In this document: positions 28,392 through 38,894 of the stretch, piece after piece
Layout of the letters: each line of letters begins with the position of its first letter
How positions within the stretch are numbered: the stretch's first letter is position 1
NCBI RefSeq assembly: GCF_004345745.1
Contig: NZ_SLXJ01000004.1
Coordinates: forward strand, 81,915-145,914
Source of the DNA: Nicoletella semolina
Lineage (GTDB): Bacteria > Pseudomonadota > Gammaproteobacteria > Enterobacterales > Pasteurellaceae
Length of the DNA: 64,000 nucleotides
Direction: 5' to 3'
The notes under the pieces: generated by a model
Seen by the model: only the letters and a program-made list of their open reading frames with translations
The model's database searches: none
What the model was told of the DNA's origin: nothing
Translations under genes and position numbers: made by a program

Positions 28392-29798
28392 TTAATGTAA
28401 CTCAATATTGCGAACGTCTACAAATTTACCAAAAATTGCCGCCGCCGCTGCCATTGCTGGGCTTACGAGGTGGGTACGTCCACCACGTCCTTGACGACCT
28501 TCAAAATTACGATTACTGGTTGAAGCACAACGTTCACCTGGGAGTAAGCGGTCATTGTTCATTGCCAAACACATTGAACAACCAGGCTGACGCCATTCAA
28601 ATCCTGCTTCAATAAAGACTTTATCTAGTCCCTCTTGTTCAGCTTGCATTCGGACTAAACCAGAGCCAGGGACGACAAGAGCTTGTACATTAGGTGCAAT
28701 CTTTCGCCCTTTAGCAACCGCTGCGGCAGCTCGCAAATCTTCAATGCGTGAATTAGTGCAAGAGCCAATAAACACTTTATCAATTGATACATCAGTAAGC
28801 TTAATGCTGTGTGGTAATCCCATATAAGCTAAGGCTTTTTCTGCTGATTGGCGTTCAATCGGATCAGAAATCGTTTCAGGATTTGGGATTGGGCTGTTTA
28901 CGCTAATCACCTGACCTGGGTTTGTTCCCCAAGTAACTTGAGGTTCAATCTCTGCGGCTTCTAATGTAACGACCGTGTCAAACTCGGCACCTTCATCAGT
29001 ATGTAACGTTTTCCAGTAAGCAATTGCATCTTCCCAATCTTGCCCTTTTGGTGCTGATGGACGATCTTTAAGATAAGCAAAAGTGGTTTCATCTGGTGCA
29101 ATTAAACCTGATTTTGCACCTAGCTCAATCGCCATATTACAGACGGTCATTCTTCCTTCCATAGATAAATCACGAATCGCTTCACCACAAAATTCGACGA
29201 CGTGTCCAGTGCCGCCAGCCATTGTTGTTTTGCCAATGATAGCAAGTACAATATCTTTCGCCGTTATTCCCTCACGCACTTTGCCTCGAACTTCTATTTT
29301 CATTTTTTTAGCTCGGGCTTGCTTTACCGTTTGAGTGGCTAAAACGTGTTCTACTTCAGATGTACCAATACCAAAGGCTAATGCCCCAAATGCACCGTGT
29401 GTAGCGGTATGAGAATCGCCGCAGACAATGGTCATTCCAGGTAATGTTAGCCCTTGTTCTGGTCCCATAACGTGTACGATACCTTGATTGATGTGATTAA
29501 TATCATAGAGAGTAACGCCAAATTGTTCGGTATTTTTAGCAAGTTCAACCATCTGAACTCGTCCCATTTCGCCAGAGCCTGCTAAATCACGGCTATTTGT
29601 TGGGACATTATGATCCATTGTGGCAACAGTTTTGCGCGGTTGGCGAACAGTTCGTCCCATAGCCCGCAAACCGTCAAACGCTTGCGGCGAGGTAACTTCG
29701 TGGACAAGATGGCGATTAATGTAGAGTAGAGGTGTTTCGCCTGAGGCTTCGTGAACGATATGGGCATCAAATAATTTTTCGTATAATGTTTTTTTCAT
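28392..29798 (-). CDS. leuC: 3-isopropylmalate dehydratase large subunit LeuC
   Basis: Aconitase-family large subunit that holds a [4Fe-4S] cluster and isomerises 2- to 3-isopropylmalate. The 468-residue protein shows [27 protein letters not shown], the cluster cysteines in FIGSCTNSR and in GCSMCLAMN, and the C-terminal [12 protein letters not shown]. leuA and leuB are not in the window. Its own promoter and a structured leader precede it. Confidence 0.97.
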   Translation of the reverse strand: MKKTLYEKLFDAHIVHEASGETPLLYINRHLVHEVTSPQAFDGLRAMGRTVRQPRKTVATMDHNVPTNSRDLAGSGEMGRVQMVELAKNTEQFGVTLYDINHINQGIVHVMGPEQGLTLPGMTIVCGDSHTATHGAFGALAFGIGTSEVEHVLATQTVKQARAKKMKIEVRGKVREGITAKDIVLAIIGKTTMAGGTGHVVEFCGEAIRDLSMEGRMTVCNMAIELGAKSGLIAPDETTFAYLKDRPSAPKGQDWEDAIAYWKTLHTDEGAEFDTVVTLEAAEIEPQVTWGTNPGQVISVNSPIPNPETISDPIERQSAEKALAYMGLPHSIKLTDVSIDKVFIGSCTNSRIEDLRAAAAVAKGRKIAPNVQALVVPGSGLVRMQAEQEGLDKVFIEAGFEWRQPGCSMCLAMNNDRLLPGERCASTSNRNFEGRQGRGGRTHLVSPAMAAAAAIFGKFVDVRNIELH

Positions 29799-29940
29799 AG
29801 TGCGATCCAGCTCTTAAACTTAAGTAATAATGTAAGCGGTAGGTTTTGCAAAAAATTTTGCATTAAATTTAACAACGCCATCAGCTATCATAGGAACTAT
29901 AGAGAGGCCATTCTCTGGCGGTTTGTACCGCTGACAAGAG
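29799..29940 (-). promoter_or_regulatory. Structured leuC 5' leader (uncharacterised)
   Basis: From the predicted start point to the leuC ATG the minus strand holds small hairpins: GCGGT-ACAA-ACCGC and AGAG-AATGGC-CTCT, with alternative pairing between TGCCTCT and AGAGAATGGC. I find no leader peptide rich in leucine codons and no clear terminator. The plus-strand 29799-30142 segment otherwise holds an uptake core near 29834 and nothing coding. Confidence 0.35.
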
Positions 29941-29946
29941 GCAAAG

Positions 29947-29975
29947 AATATAACTGTTCTAAAATACAATGTAAA
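29947..29975 (-). promoter_or_regulatory. leuCD promoter
   Basis: TTTACA and TATATT on the minus strand with a 17-nt spacer, about 150 nt before leuC. Good consensus match; the start point near 29940 is inferred. Confidence 0.6.
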
Positions 29976-30142
29976 ATGCTATTTTAATGAGAAATAGCAT
30001 TTTTTATGCTGATAAATAAGTAAAAAATTATTAATATTGTTGTATGTTTAGATAATTATGCTTAATTTGCTCTATTTTTTAGGTGGTTATGTAGGCGATA
30101 ATGGCTGGAAGAGATAGATTTTCTAAATAACAAATCCTAAAA

Positions 30143-30175
30143 AATAAATGCCTATTGACATAATAGGCATTTATT
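30143..30175 (-). terminator. hemB intrinsic terminator
   Basis: A perfect 14-bp stem (AATAAATGCCTATT / AATAGGCATTTATT) with a 5-nt loop, followed on the minus strand by TTTT. It starts 4 nt after the hemB stop codon. Confidence 0.85.
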
Positions 30176-30179
30176 GGGG

Positions 30180-31208
<1,029 letters not shown>

Positions 31209-31369
31209 CTATAGATTGTGTAAATATTCATGGCTTGAATGCTATTCTAGAGTAATTTTAGTTTGTGATAAAGTACAAGCAATTAGGGAGAGACTGCTGG
31301 AAAAGAATGTTGTTGAAGAGCAGTAAACAAGGGAAGCAGTCAAGCTCCCCCAGCGGAAGAATAATATTT

Positions 31370-31642
31370 TTATTTGTTTGAGTTTTTATTAAGTAGGTAA
31401 AGTGCTGTTGCTCCCAATCCGAGCAAAGCAAGTCTGCGGGGCGTTAAAAATAGCTTGGTAAATACTGCGACAAGTAAAGACCGACCAATAGGGGCTTTTA
31501 ATGTCGTTTGTAATACATTCAAGCCATTAGTAAAGGGAGAATAAATCTCTTTTTTACTTGAGCGTGTTTGAGCTTGCAATTTTGTTCTAAGTGCATCACC
31601 TTTCATTTTTAATAGGGCGGTTTCTTCTTCATAATGGTTCAT
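31370..31642 (-). CDS. YqjK-like small membrane-associated protein
   Basis: A 90-residue protein, last of a three-gene minus-strand cluster with yqjD and yqjE. It has a charged helical N-terminal half (MNHYEEETALLKMKGDALR), a middle linker and a short hydrophobic C-terminal segment (RLALLGLGATALYLL). Position and size fit the YqjK slot of the enteric yqjDEK operon. Sequence similarity is too weak for me to be firm. It starts 11 nt after yqjE. Confidence 0.6.
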   Translation of the reverse strand: MNHYEEETALLKMKGDALRTKLQAQTRSSKKEIYSPFTNGLNVLQTTLKAPIGRSLLVAVFTKLFLTPRRLALLGLGATALYLLNKNSNK

Positions 31643-31653
31643 TATTATTTTCC

Positions 31654-32052
31654 TTATTCACGCTCTAATGGAGTTTCTAATGTACTTTTTATCGCAATAA
31701 TATCGCTACGAATTTCATTTAGGGTTTGTGTCATAAAATGGCTCTGTTTCTTAAGAGAGCGTAAAATGATGATGCCCATTAGCAGACACACCAGCATTGC
31801 TCCTCCGCTGATGGAAAAGAAGACAATCTTTTGCATTTCGGGATCAAGCACGCTGTGAAGTCCGAATAATAAACTTAAAAACGCAACCAACAATGAAACA
31901 AAGATAACGAAAACAGCAATTAATGTTGTAATAAGATAATTTTTTTGTTGCACTAACTCAATACGAGCCATATCAAGGCGGACGTGAGCTAGTTCAAGGA
32001 CAGTAACCACTGTATTTTTGATACTATTTTTAATCTGTTTGACTGGTAGCAT
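31654..32052 (-). CDS. yqjE: YqjE-family inner membrane protein (phage holin-like superfamily)
   Basis: A 132-residue protein with two adjacent membrane helices (about 43-70 and 78-100) flanked by charged ends: LELAHVRLDMARIELVQQK at the start is the family signature. YqjE is an uncharacterised inner-membrane partner of YqjD, which binds stationary-phase ribosomes. It lies 63 nt downstream of yqjD with a terminator-like hairpin between. Confidence 0.8.
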   Translation of the reverse strand: MLPVKQIKNSIKNTVVTVLELAHVRLDMARIELVQQKNYLITTLIAVFVIFVSLLVAFLSLLFGLHSVLDPEMQKIVFFSISGGAMLVCLLMGIIILRSLKKQSHFMTQTLNEIRSDIIAIKSTLETPLERE

Positions 32053-32076
32053 TGATCTTCCTCAGTAAATAAAAAG

Positions 32077-32099
32077 ATGGCTGCTTATCTTGCAGCCAT
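32077..32099 (-). terminator. Terminator/attenuator between yqjD and yqjE
   Basis: AATGGCTGC-AAGATAA-GCAGCCAT on the minus strand is an 8-bp stem directly followed by CTTTTTA. It would make yqjD more abundant than the two downstream genes. Confidence 0.7.
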
Positions 32100-32115
32100 T
32101 TTAAAACCAGTAAAA

Positions 32116-32424
32116 TTAGCGTTTGCTGACTAATAATCCAAGTAATAACCCAATCACGCCTGCAACAGTAATTGCTTTGTACGGATTATCTTGTACTAAA
32201 GCATCAGCTTGCTTAGCAACTTGTTTTGCATTTTCAGTTGTTTCTTCTTGCAATTCAGAGAAATATGCTTTTGCTTGTTCAAAGCGGCTATTTAAATTAG
32301 CTTTTAATTTTTTCAAGTCATCAGCACTCGCTTTGCTTTTTTCATCAAAAAGTGCCTCTGCACTCGTGAGGATATCACGCACTTCAGATAAAAGCTCTTC
32401 ACGCTTAGCATCAAATTTACTCAT
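32116..32424 (-). CDS. yqjD: DUF883 ElaB/YqjD-family membrane-anchored ribosome-binding protein
   Basis: A 102-residue protein with a long charged amphipathic helix (residues about 5-75) and a C-terminal membrane anchor with a glycine-zipper look (AITVAGVIGLLLGLLVSKR). E. coli YqjD ties 70S/100S ribosomes to the inner membrane in stationary phase. The frame opens at 32451, but AAGGAG lies ahead of the ATG at 32424, giving MSKFDAKREELL. A strong promoter is upstream. Confidence 0.85.
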   Translation of the reverse strand: MSKFDAKREELLSEVRDILTSAEALFDEKSKASADDLKKLKANLNSRFEQAKAYFSELQEETTENAKQVAKQADALVQDNPYKAITVAGVIGLLLGLLVSKR

Positions 32425-32485
32425 AGATTTCTCCTTAAACATTACGGTCAATTGGCTACGAAAGTATTCTCAATAGCCGAATACA

Positions 32486-32514
32486 TTTCTAACATCTTTA
32501 CTATACTATGTCAA
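32486..32514 (-). promoter_or_regulatory. yqjDEK promoter
   Basis: Consensus TTGACA (-35) and TAGAAA (-10) on the minus strand, 17 nt apart, about 60 nt before the yqjD ATG. Confidence 0.7.
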
Positions 32515-32524
32515 ATTTAGTAGT

Positions 32525-33471
32525 TTATACTCTTTTCGTTTTTATGTTTTGGCGATAAGCTAAAAAGTAATAGGCGAGTCTAGCGATAATAATGCAGCCT
32601 GCCATTGCCCAAAAACCGAGCCGAAAAGCAGCAATAAGGGCGATGAAAATACCTGAGAGTGTTTGGACTGACAATCCTATTTGTAACATTTTTTCTGAGC
32701 CGACTTTGATAACAAGTTTGCTATTAATGAAAGTCATTGTCATTAATACACAGATGTTCATCATAAAAAAGTAGCCAAAATATTCGGGTGAAACGCCATA
32801 CAAGCCGATATAAACAACAGAGCCTGAAGTCAGAAAACAAAATAGTCCAGCGAGTGAAAAACCGCTGAGTATAATGTAGCCCAGTGTAGGTTTATGCGAT
32901 ATAAGAGAGGCAAGATTGTTGTAAAGCCTAGTGGCATTTTGTTGCTTGGTTGTAGGAGGATTTCATAGATTTTCCAAGCAACTAAAATAAATGAAACCAC
33001 TTGGTTAAATAGACACCAATAATGGGGCAATGAGAGGGGCGATCATTGCGATAATCATGATATTCTACATTAATTGAGATAGATGATTTCGTTTAACACG
33101 ATCTCGAATGATTGCACCAACCAAGACAATAGGTGCTGCATCGAAAATACCTTGGCTAAAACGTAATAGATAGAAGTATTCTATAGTATTCACTTGAGTT
33201 AAAAAGTAAGAGGATATTGTACTTCCTGTGATTCCAAACAAAATGATCGTTTTTTGTCCAAAATTATCGGAAATAGCTCCCAAAATGGTTAGGCAATCGC
33301 AAATCTAAAAGTAAAAATAGCTAGACTGCTTTGTATTTTTTCTTGAGAAACGTCTAGATCTTTTGCAATTTCCAAAAATGCTGGAAGGTACATATTGATT
33401 GCCAGCGCTAGCAACATTGAAAGAAGTGCCAAAATGCAGACAAAAAGCCAACTCGGACGCATATTTTTCAT
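32525..33471 (-). pseudogene. bcr: Broken Bcr/CflA-type drug efflux transporter (MFS)
   Basis: The minus strand encodes consecutive pieces of a Bcr/CflA transporter in shifting frames. The N-terminal piece (SWLFVCILALLSMLLALAIN, MYLPAFLEIAKDLDVS) ends at a TAA near 33290; the next frame gives GAISDNFGQKTIILFG and SQGIFDAAPIVLVGAIIRD, stops at an in-frame TAG (33065-33067), resumes NIMIIAMIAPLIAPLLV, stops again, and a last piece (YFGYFFMMNICVLMTMT) runs to 32525. At least three lesions are present. It sits directly downstream of arcB. Confidence 0.88.
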
Positions 33472-33513
33472 AAGCGGTTAGTTTCCAATTAAAACTTGCA
33501 ATTCAATTGAGGA

Positions 33514-35745
33514 TTAGTTTCTTACCCATTTAATTGCAGCCTGCAAATCTTGTTGCCAGTTGTCATTAATCTCACTGACCCAATCTGTGATATGTTGCTC
33601 CCAATATTCCCCATTGTCATTTTGTGCTAACTGTGCCACCTGTTGCAATTTAATTAACCCAACAGAGGCAAATGCTCCCTTGATTTTATGTGCTTCACCA
33701 GCGACTGTCTTGCGTAATAGGGACTGCTTCTCTTGTGATGGTTGCTCTTTTTGCCATTGCTCTAGGGCGTGATGAAGATGGGTTAAATAATCAGGCATTA
33801 CCTTCTCGAATAAATCAAAATTAGCAAGCAAGGCAGTTTTGCCCATTACCTCCATTAATTCACGCAGGATTTTAGGATCAAAAATGGTCGGTTGTTCAAT
33901 GTTCGCAAGCGGTGAGATTTCTGCCGAATTTTCCAAAAAACCTTCATCGAAATGATAATTTAAACACTCAGCTAGAGCTTGTAGCGAAAGGGGTTTACGA
34001 AGGACATCATCCATACCTTGTTGCTGGTATTCTTCTTTGGTTTGAATGATATTAGCCGTTAGTGCAATGAGTAGTGGTAGATAATCCATCTCGCCCTGCT
34101 CGTAACGTTCACGCAATTGGCGAGCAATATCAAAGCCTGTCATATCAGGTAATTGAATATCAAGTAAAATTAAATCATAACTGTGACGCTCAAAAAGTTC
34201 GAATGCTTCTTTACCTGTCATTGCCACATCAACATTGCAGCCAAATTTATTTAGCATTGCCTGTGCAACAACGATATTCACCTCAATATCTTCGACCAGT
34301 AATACTTTAAGGGCGTGAGGGTTGATTTCCATTTCTTGCTGTGGCTCAGCCGTATCAGCTTGAATGGTGAGTGTGAATGTAGAACCTTTGTTTAGCTCAC
34401 TTTCTACCGTAATATCTCCCCCCATTAATTTTGCGATACGCTTGGAAATTGCCAGACCAATGCCACTGCCTGCAGCCTTTTTTCCTTGGGTATTTGGGGC
34501 TTGGTAAAACATTGCAAAAATTTTACGTTGTTCGTTTTTTGCGATGCCGATACCTGTATCACGCAAAATAAAGCCAAAATGATCATCATCATATCGAACA
34601 ATATTCAGGTAAATATCACCACCTGATGGTGTAAATTTCACCGCATTACTGACTAAATTCCAAAGAATTTGGCTAAGGCGTGCATTGTCAACGTAGATAA
34701 AAGCAGGTAAATTATTTTCACAGGCAATATGGAATTTTAATTTTTTTTGCTCGGCCATTAAATTGGCAAAATGACTAATGTTACTGATGAGTTGTGAAAA
34801 CTCAATTTCGGTGCGGAATAACTTAATTCTGCGACTGTCAATTTTTTCAAGATCGATAATGTCGCTAAAAATATGTCCTAATGAAACAGCACTGATATTA
34901 ATCGTTTTTAAATATTCACGCTGTTGAGTAGATAACTCGCCTTCTAGTAAGATTTGGCTTAAGCCAATGATGCCATTCAGTGGTGTGCGTAATTCGTGGC
35001 TAATGGTTGCCATAAGGGTAGTTTTATCACGGCTGTTTTTTTCAATCACCTCTTGATAACGTTTCCGTTCGGTAATATCCCGTCCAAATCCCAAAATGCA
35101 ATGTCGTTTTTGAATACGATCATAATAGGGAACTTTTCGTACTTCAAAACACGCTAATTTATCATTTGGGTATCGAATCCATTGTTCAGAAGTAACGCCT
35201 GTATTGCTGATGAAAGTGTCTCTGTCTGTATCCATAATCGTTTTGGCGGTTACTTCAGGATAAATATCGTGAGGCGTAAGCTGAATTAATTCTTCGGCAC
35301 TGCGTCCTGTCAGAATCTCCATTGCACGGTTACACCCTAAATAATAACCTTGTTCATCACGATAAAACACTAAATCAGGGGAGGCATCAAAAAAAGAGCG
35401 TAAGAATTCTGCTTGCTGCTCAAGTTCCTCATTTAAGCGTACATCATGAGCTCGCAGTTGAGAGAGTGTAGCAAGAGATTGCTCAAGTCGAAGACGAGAA
35501 CGTTCCAGTTTTTCAACAATTAGGTTGAAAAAATAGATGACGAAAGGAGCAGAAATCAAGCCGAAAATAATTGATCTAAATATGTCATTGGCATCAATGG
35601 AGCCTGTAAATAGCAGGCTGAGAAAAGATTGAACGATGATCGCACAGATAGAGAGAATAGCAAAGCCAAGTAAAGCAGAACGTATTTTCCCTAGCCTAAG
35701 TACCCAATTAACGTAATTTTGACCGTAATGCTTCAGGTTTTGCAT
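33514..35745 (-). CDS. arcB: Aerobic respiration control hybrid sensor kinase ArcB
   Basis: Membrane redox sensor that phosphorylates ArcA under low oxygen. The 743-residue protein has two N-terminal helices (about 22-47, 58-77), a short coiled coil, a PAS domain (about 113-225) with the two cysteines that act as redox switches in E. coli (here Cys138, Cys199), HisKA with His250 in SHELRTPLNG, HATPase, a receiver with Asp529 in LLDIQLP, and an Hpt domain with His686 in AHKIKGAFAS. The linker is shorter than in E. coli ArcB (778). arcA is elsewhere. Confidence 0.95.
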   Translation of the reverse strand: MQNLKHYGQNYVNWVLRLGKIRSALLGFAILSICAIIVQSFLSLLFTGSIDANDIFRSIIFGLISAPFVIYFFNLIVEKLERSRLRLEQSLATLSQLRAHDVRLNEELEQQAEFLRSFFDASPDLVFYRDEQGYYLGCNRAMEILTGRSAEELIQLTPHDIYPEVTAKTIMDTDRDTFISNTGVTSEQWIRYPNDKLACFEVRKVPYYDRIQKRHCILGFGRDITERKRYQEVIEKNSRDKTTLMATISHELRTPLNGIIGLSQILLEGELSTQQREYLKTINISAVSLGHIFSDIIDLEKIDSRRIKLFRTEIEFSQLISNISHFANLMAEQKKLKFHIACENNLPAFIYVDNARLSQILWNLVSNAVKFTPSGGDIYLNIVRYDDDHFGFILRDTGIGIAKNEQRKIFAMFYQAPNTQGKKAAGSGIGLAISKRIAKLMGGDITVESELNKGSTFTLTIQADTAEPQQEMEINPHALKVLLVEDIEVNIVVAQAMLNKFGCNVDVAMTGKEAFELFERHSYDLILLDIQLPDMTGFDIARQLRERYEQGEMDYLPLLIALTANIIQTKEEYQQQGMDDVLRKPLSLQALAECLNYHFDEGFLENSAEISPLANIEQPTIFDPKILRELMEVMGKTALLANFDLFEKVMPDYLTHLHHALEQWQKEQPSQEKQSLLRKTVAGEAHKIKGAFASVGLIKLQQVAQLAQNDNGEYWEQHITDWVSEINDNWQQDLQAAIKWVRN

Positions 35746-35818
35746 AGCCTATCCTCAAGATGAAATGCACTGTATGATAATGAAATTAAATAGAAAAACT
35801 TAAACAGACCAATGCGTA

Positions 35819-36685
35819 TTAATGCCAATAGAATAAACAAACTATGGCAAGGATTGCAGTAGCAACGCCGAGGTAATTGGTACGATTAATTTTTTCTTTA
35901 AATACAAATGCACCAACCAATGTTCCCAAACAGATAACACCAAGGTTCATACCCGTAAACACCAGCGTTGGATCGTCTTTCATTGCTTGATGTGCTTGAA
36001 TATAAAATAGAATGTTACCAAAATTTAATGTACCTAACAGCAGCCCTACCAATACACTTGGCACGTGCCACTGCGTTCGTTTGATTAACAAGTAGATAAA
36101 CATTACACAGCCTGCACTAATAAAGGTAATAAAAAGTGTAAGAGGAAACGCAGATCCCGTTTTCGCCATCTGTTTAAACAAAATATCAATTACGCCAAAG
36201 CCAATCCAAACTAGTGCCAAGCTGATAAATGCAATTTTGCTACCTTTGGCAGTTATTCCTTGGTTACTTTTCCAAAGCAAACAGCCTAGGGCAATAAATG
36301 CCAACAATATTGCAATTAATTTGTTAAAAACGACCGCTTCACCGAAGATTGTAAAGGCGGCTAAGATAGGTAAAAATAGTGATAGTCGCTGTGCTGCATC
36401 AGTGCGGATAATACCTGCAAATTCCAGTGCTTTAGCTTGAATTAAAAAAACGCTAGGCAGTAAAATACCTAATGTAAAAAATAAGTAAGCTGATGAATGA
36501 TGGCTGACAATTTCGACCAACGTTTGTCCTTTGAAATCAGGTTTGAGTAAAAAATAACAAAGCCCCATTGCCACCAAATAATTTACCGCAATACTCTGGG
36601 CAATATGAATACCCTTGCTGCGTGCAACTTTAATTAACATTCCAACACTAACGCTGCATAAAATAGCAAGAATGAGTTCTAACAT
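35819..36685 (-). CDS. EamA/DMT-family transporter
   Basis: A 288-residue integral membrane protein with about ten hydrophobic helices in two EamA-like repeats. Signatures include LEFAGIIRTDAAQRLSLFLP and the second-half FTGMNLGVICLGTLVGAFVFKE. The drug/metabolite superfamily exports or imports small metabolites; the substrate is not predictable. Divergent from the downstream LtaS-like gene; upstream 36686-36889 contains no recognised regulatory site. Confidence 0.8.
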   Translation of the reverse strand: MLELILAILCSVSVGMLIKVARSKGIHIAQSIAVNYLVAMGLCYFLLKPDFKGQTLVEIVSHHSSAYLFFTLGILLPSVFLIQAKALEFAGIIRTDAAQRLSLFLPILAAFTIFGEAVVFNKLIAILLAFIALGCLLWKSNQGITAKGSKIAFISLALVWIGFGVIDILFKQMAKTGSAFPLTLFITFISAGCVMFIYLLIKRTQWHVPSVLVGLLLGTLNFGNILFYIQAHQAMKDDPTLVFTGMNLGVICLGTLVGAFVFKEKINRTNYLGVATAILAIVCLFYWH

Positions 36686-36889
36686 AAATGTTCTCCAATA
36701 ATTTAAGCATAACTACAATACTCAATGAGTACGGTATTTAATAACTTTCATTGTACTGAATTTCTGAAATCCTTCCTAGCTACACTATGGGGTTTCAGCT
36801 GATATATTTATCTTTATTGAATAATAATTTTATTTTGATAGACTGCTCCCAACCTGTTAACACCGCTCATCAAATTTAGAGGATACGTT

Positions 36890-38827
36890 ATGGAGCGACG
36901 CCGTTTTGTTTTATTCCCAATATTCTTTTTTATTGCGATCAATCTATTGATATTATTCTTTTCTCGTCTTGGGCTTAGTTTATGGCAAGTGGATCGAGTT
37001 TCAGCTGTTGATGGCTGGCTGCCACTATTCTTGCAAGGTATTCGTATTGACATCTCGGCACTCTGCTGGTTATTTGGGGTGCCAGCATTGTTTACTGCAC
37101 TTTTCCTTAGCAACAATAGGTTAGGTTCAATTTGGCGTGTGATTTTGCGTATTTGGCTAACGGCAGGGTCGGTCTTTATTTTATTTATGGAAGCTGCGAC
37201 ACCGAATTTTATTGAAACCTTTGATGTACGTCCAAACCGACTGTTTATTGAATATTTATCTCACCCAAAAGAAGTGTTTACAATGTTGATTAATGGGCAT
37301 TTGATGACGGTCATTATTAGCTTATTCTTGGCACTCATTTCTTTAGTGGCATATTGGAAGCTGTCTGGTTGGGCAACAAAGAATATTCATTTTCCTAAGT
37401 GGAGAGTGCGTCCAATACTTGGCTTATTGGTCGCTGCGTTGGTATTTATTGGCGGGCGTTCTTCATTTGCGCACCGTGGTATTAATCCAGCAATGGTTGC
37501 ATTCTCAAGCGATCCGCTTGTGAATTCCTTAGTGTTAAGTTCAGGCTATTCAGTACTTTATGCGGTACAACAATTGAAAGATGAAGATAAATCGTCTGAA
37601 CAGTACGGAAAAATGTCTGTGGAAGAGATGTTTAGCATCGTAAAACAGTCCAGGGGGCGGCCTGATACGGATTATATTTCTGCTGATATTCCAACCTTGA
37701 CTTATAATCAAGCCACTTATCAAGGCAAGCCGAAAAATATCGTCATTATATTAGAGGAAAGTCTTGGTGCACGATTTGTTGGCACGCTTGGCGGTAAACC
37801 TCTCACACCAAACTTCGATCGTTTAGCGAAAGAGGGGTGGTTATTTGAAAATTTATATGCAACAGGAACACGTTCTGTGAGAGGCATTGAAGCAGTAACG
37901 ACAGGCTTTACGCCAACGCCAGCACGAGCTGTGGTGAAATTAACTAAAAGTCAGCATAACTTTTTTAGCATTGCCGAGTTATTGCGTCGCCAAGGTTATC
38001 ACACCAGTTTTATTTATGGTGGCGAGAAACATTTTGATAATATGGCAAGTTTTTTTTACGGTAATGGCTTTGAGCAAATTATTGATGAAAAAGATTATAG
38101 AAACCCAACGTTCAAGGCAACTTGGGGAGTGAGCGATGAGGATTTGTTTGATAAAGCCAATGAGACGTTTACTCAATTGCACGAAGAAGGTAAACCATTT
38201 TTCAGCCTCGTGTTCAGTTCCAGTAATCACGATCCATTTGAATTCCCTGACGGTAAAATTGAATTGTATGAACAGCCGAAACAAACCCGCAATAATGCGG
38301 CAAAATATGCTGATTTTGCGATTGGGCATTTCTTTGATTTAGCGAAAAAGTCTAACTATTGGCAAGATACGGTTTTCTTGGTGATTGCTGATCACGACTC
38401 TCGGGCTGCTGGTGAACATTTAGTTCCAATCCAGCACTTCCGTATTCCTGCATTGTTTATTGGGGAAGGAATTGAGGCAAAGCGTGATAATCGCCTCGTC
38501 AGCCAAATTGATATGCCAACCACCTTACTTTCATTAGCTGGCATCAGTGGGGATTATCCAATGATGGGCTATGATCTAACGCAAAATGTCAATCCTGATC
38601 GTGCATTTATGCAATATAATGACACGCAGGCAATGATGAAGGGTGATGGATCTGTAGTCGTAATGCGTCCTAATATACCTGTGCAGGGTTTTGTTTATAA
38701 CAAAGCAGATCACAGCTTAACTGCTGCAGAGCAGTCAGAGGCAATGAAGAAAGAAGCATTATCCTATGCGTTGCTTGGTAGCTATTTATATCAAAAGCAG
38801 TTATACACCTTGCCAAAATTGGAATAA
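36890..38827 (+). CDS. LtaS/sulfatase-fold lipid headgroup transferase
   Basis: A 645-residue alkaline-phosphatase superfamily protein of the LTA synthase-like group. Five membrane helices fill residues 8-190; the periplasmic catalytic domain begins near residue 280 with the metal Glu in VIILEESLG, the predicted nucleophile Thr327 in ATGTRSVRG, and the metal site ADHDSRAAGEH. Such enzymes transfer phosphoethanolamine or phosphoglycerol from phospholipids to envelope glycans. An Lpt6-type inner-core LPS transferase role is possible but unproven. GAGGA lies before the ATG. Confidence 0.8.
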   Translation: MERRRFVLFPIFFFIAINLLILFFSRLGLSLWQVDRVSAVDGWLPLFLQGIRIDISALCWLFGVPALFTALFLSNNRLGSIWRVILRIWLTAGSVFILFMEAATPNFIETFDVRPNRLFIEYLSHPKEVFTMLINGHLMTVIISLFLALISLVAYWKLSGWATKNIHFPKWRVRPILGLLVAALVFIGGRSSFAHRGINPAMVAFSSDPLVNSLVLSSGYSVLYAVQQLKDEDKSSEQYGKMSVEEMFSIVKQSRGRPDTDYISADIPTLTYNQATYQGKPKNIVIILEESLGARFVGTLGGKPLTPNFDRLAKEGWLFENLYATGTRSVRGIEAVTTGFTPTPARAVVKLTKSQHNFFSIAELLRRQGYHTSFIYGGEKHFDNMASFFYGNGFEQIIDEKDYRNPTFKATWGVSDEDLFDKANETFTQLHEEGKPFFSLVFSSSNHDPFEFPDGKIELYEQPKQTRNNAAKYADFAIGHFFDLAKKSNYWQDTVFLVIADHDSRAAGEHLVPIQHFRIPALFIGEGIEAKRDNRLVSQIDMPTTLLSLAGISGDYPMMGYDLTQNVNPDRAFMQYNDTQAMMKGDGSVVVMRPNIPVQGFVYNKADHSLTAAEQSEAMKKEALSYALLGSYLYQKQLYTLPKLE

Positions 38828-38894
38828 TTTGCAAATTTTTTAATTATTCGCACCGCTAGCCTGCTTGAACTATGCAACTATCTAAGTTATTTAA

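Noticed and set aside
29799..30142. tRNA gene or leucine leader peptide upstream of leuC
   Set aside because: No cloverleaf or run of leucine codons could be found on either strand.
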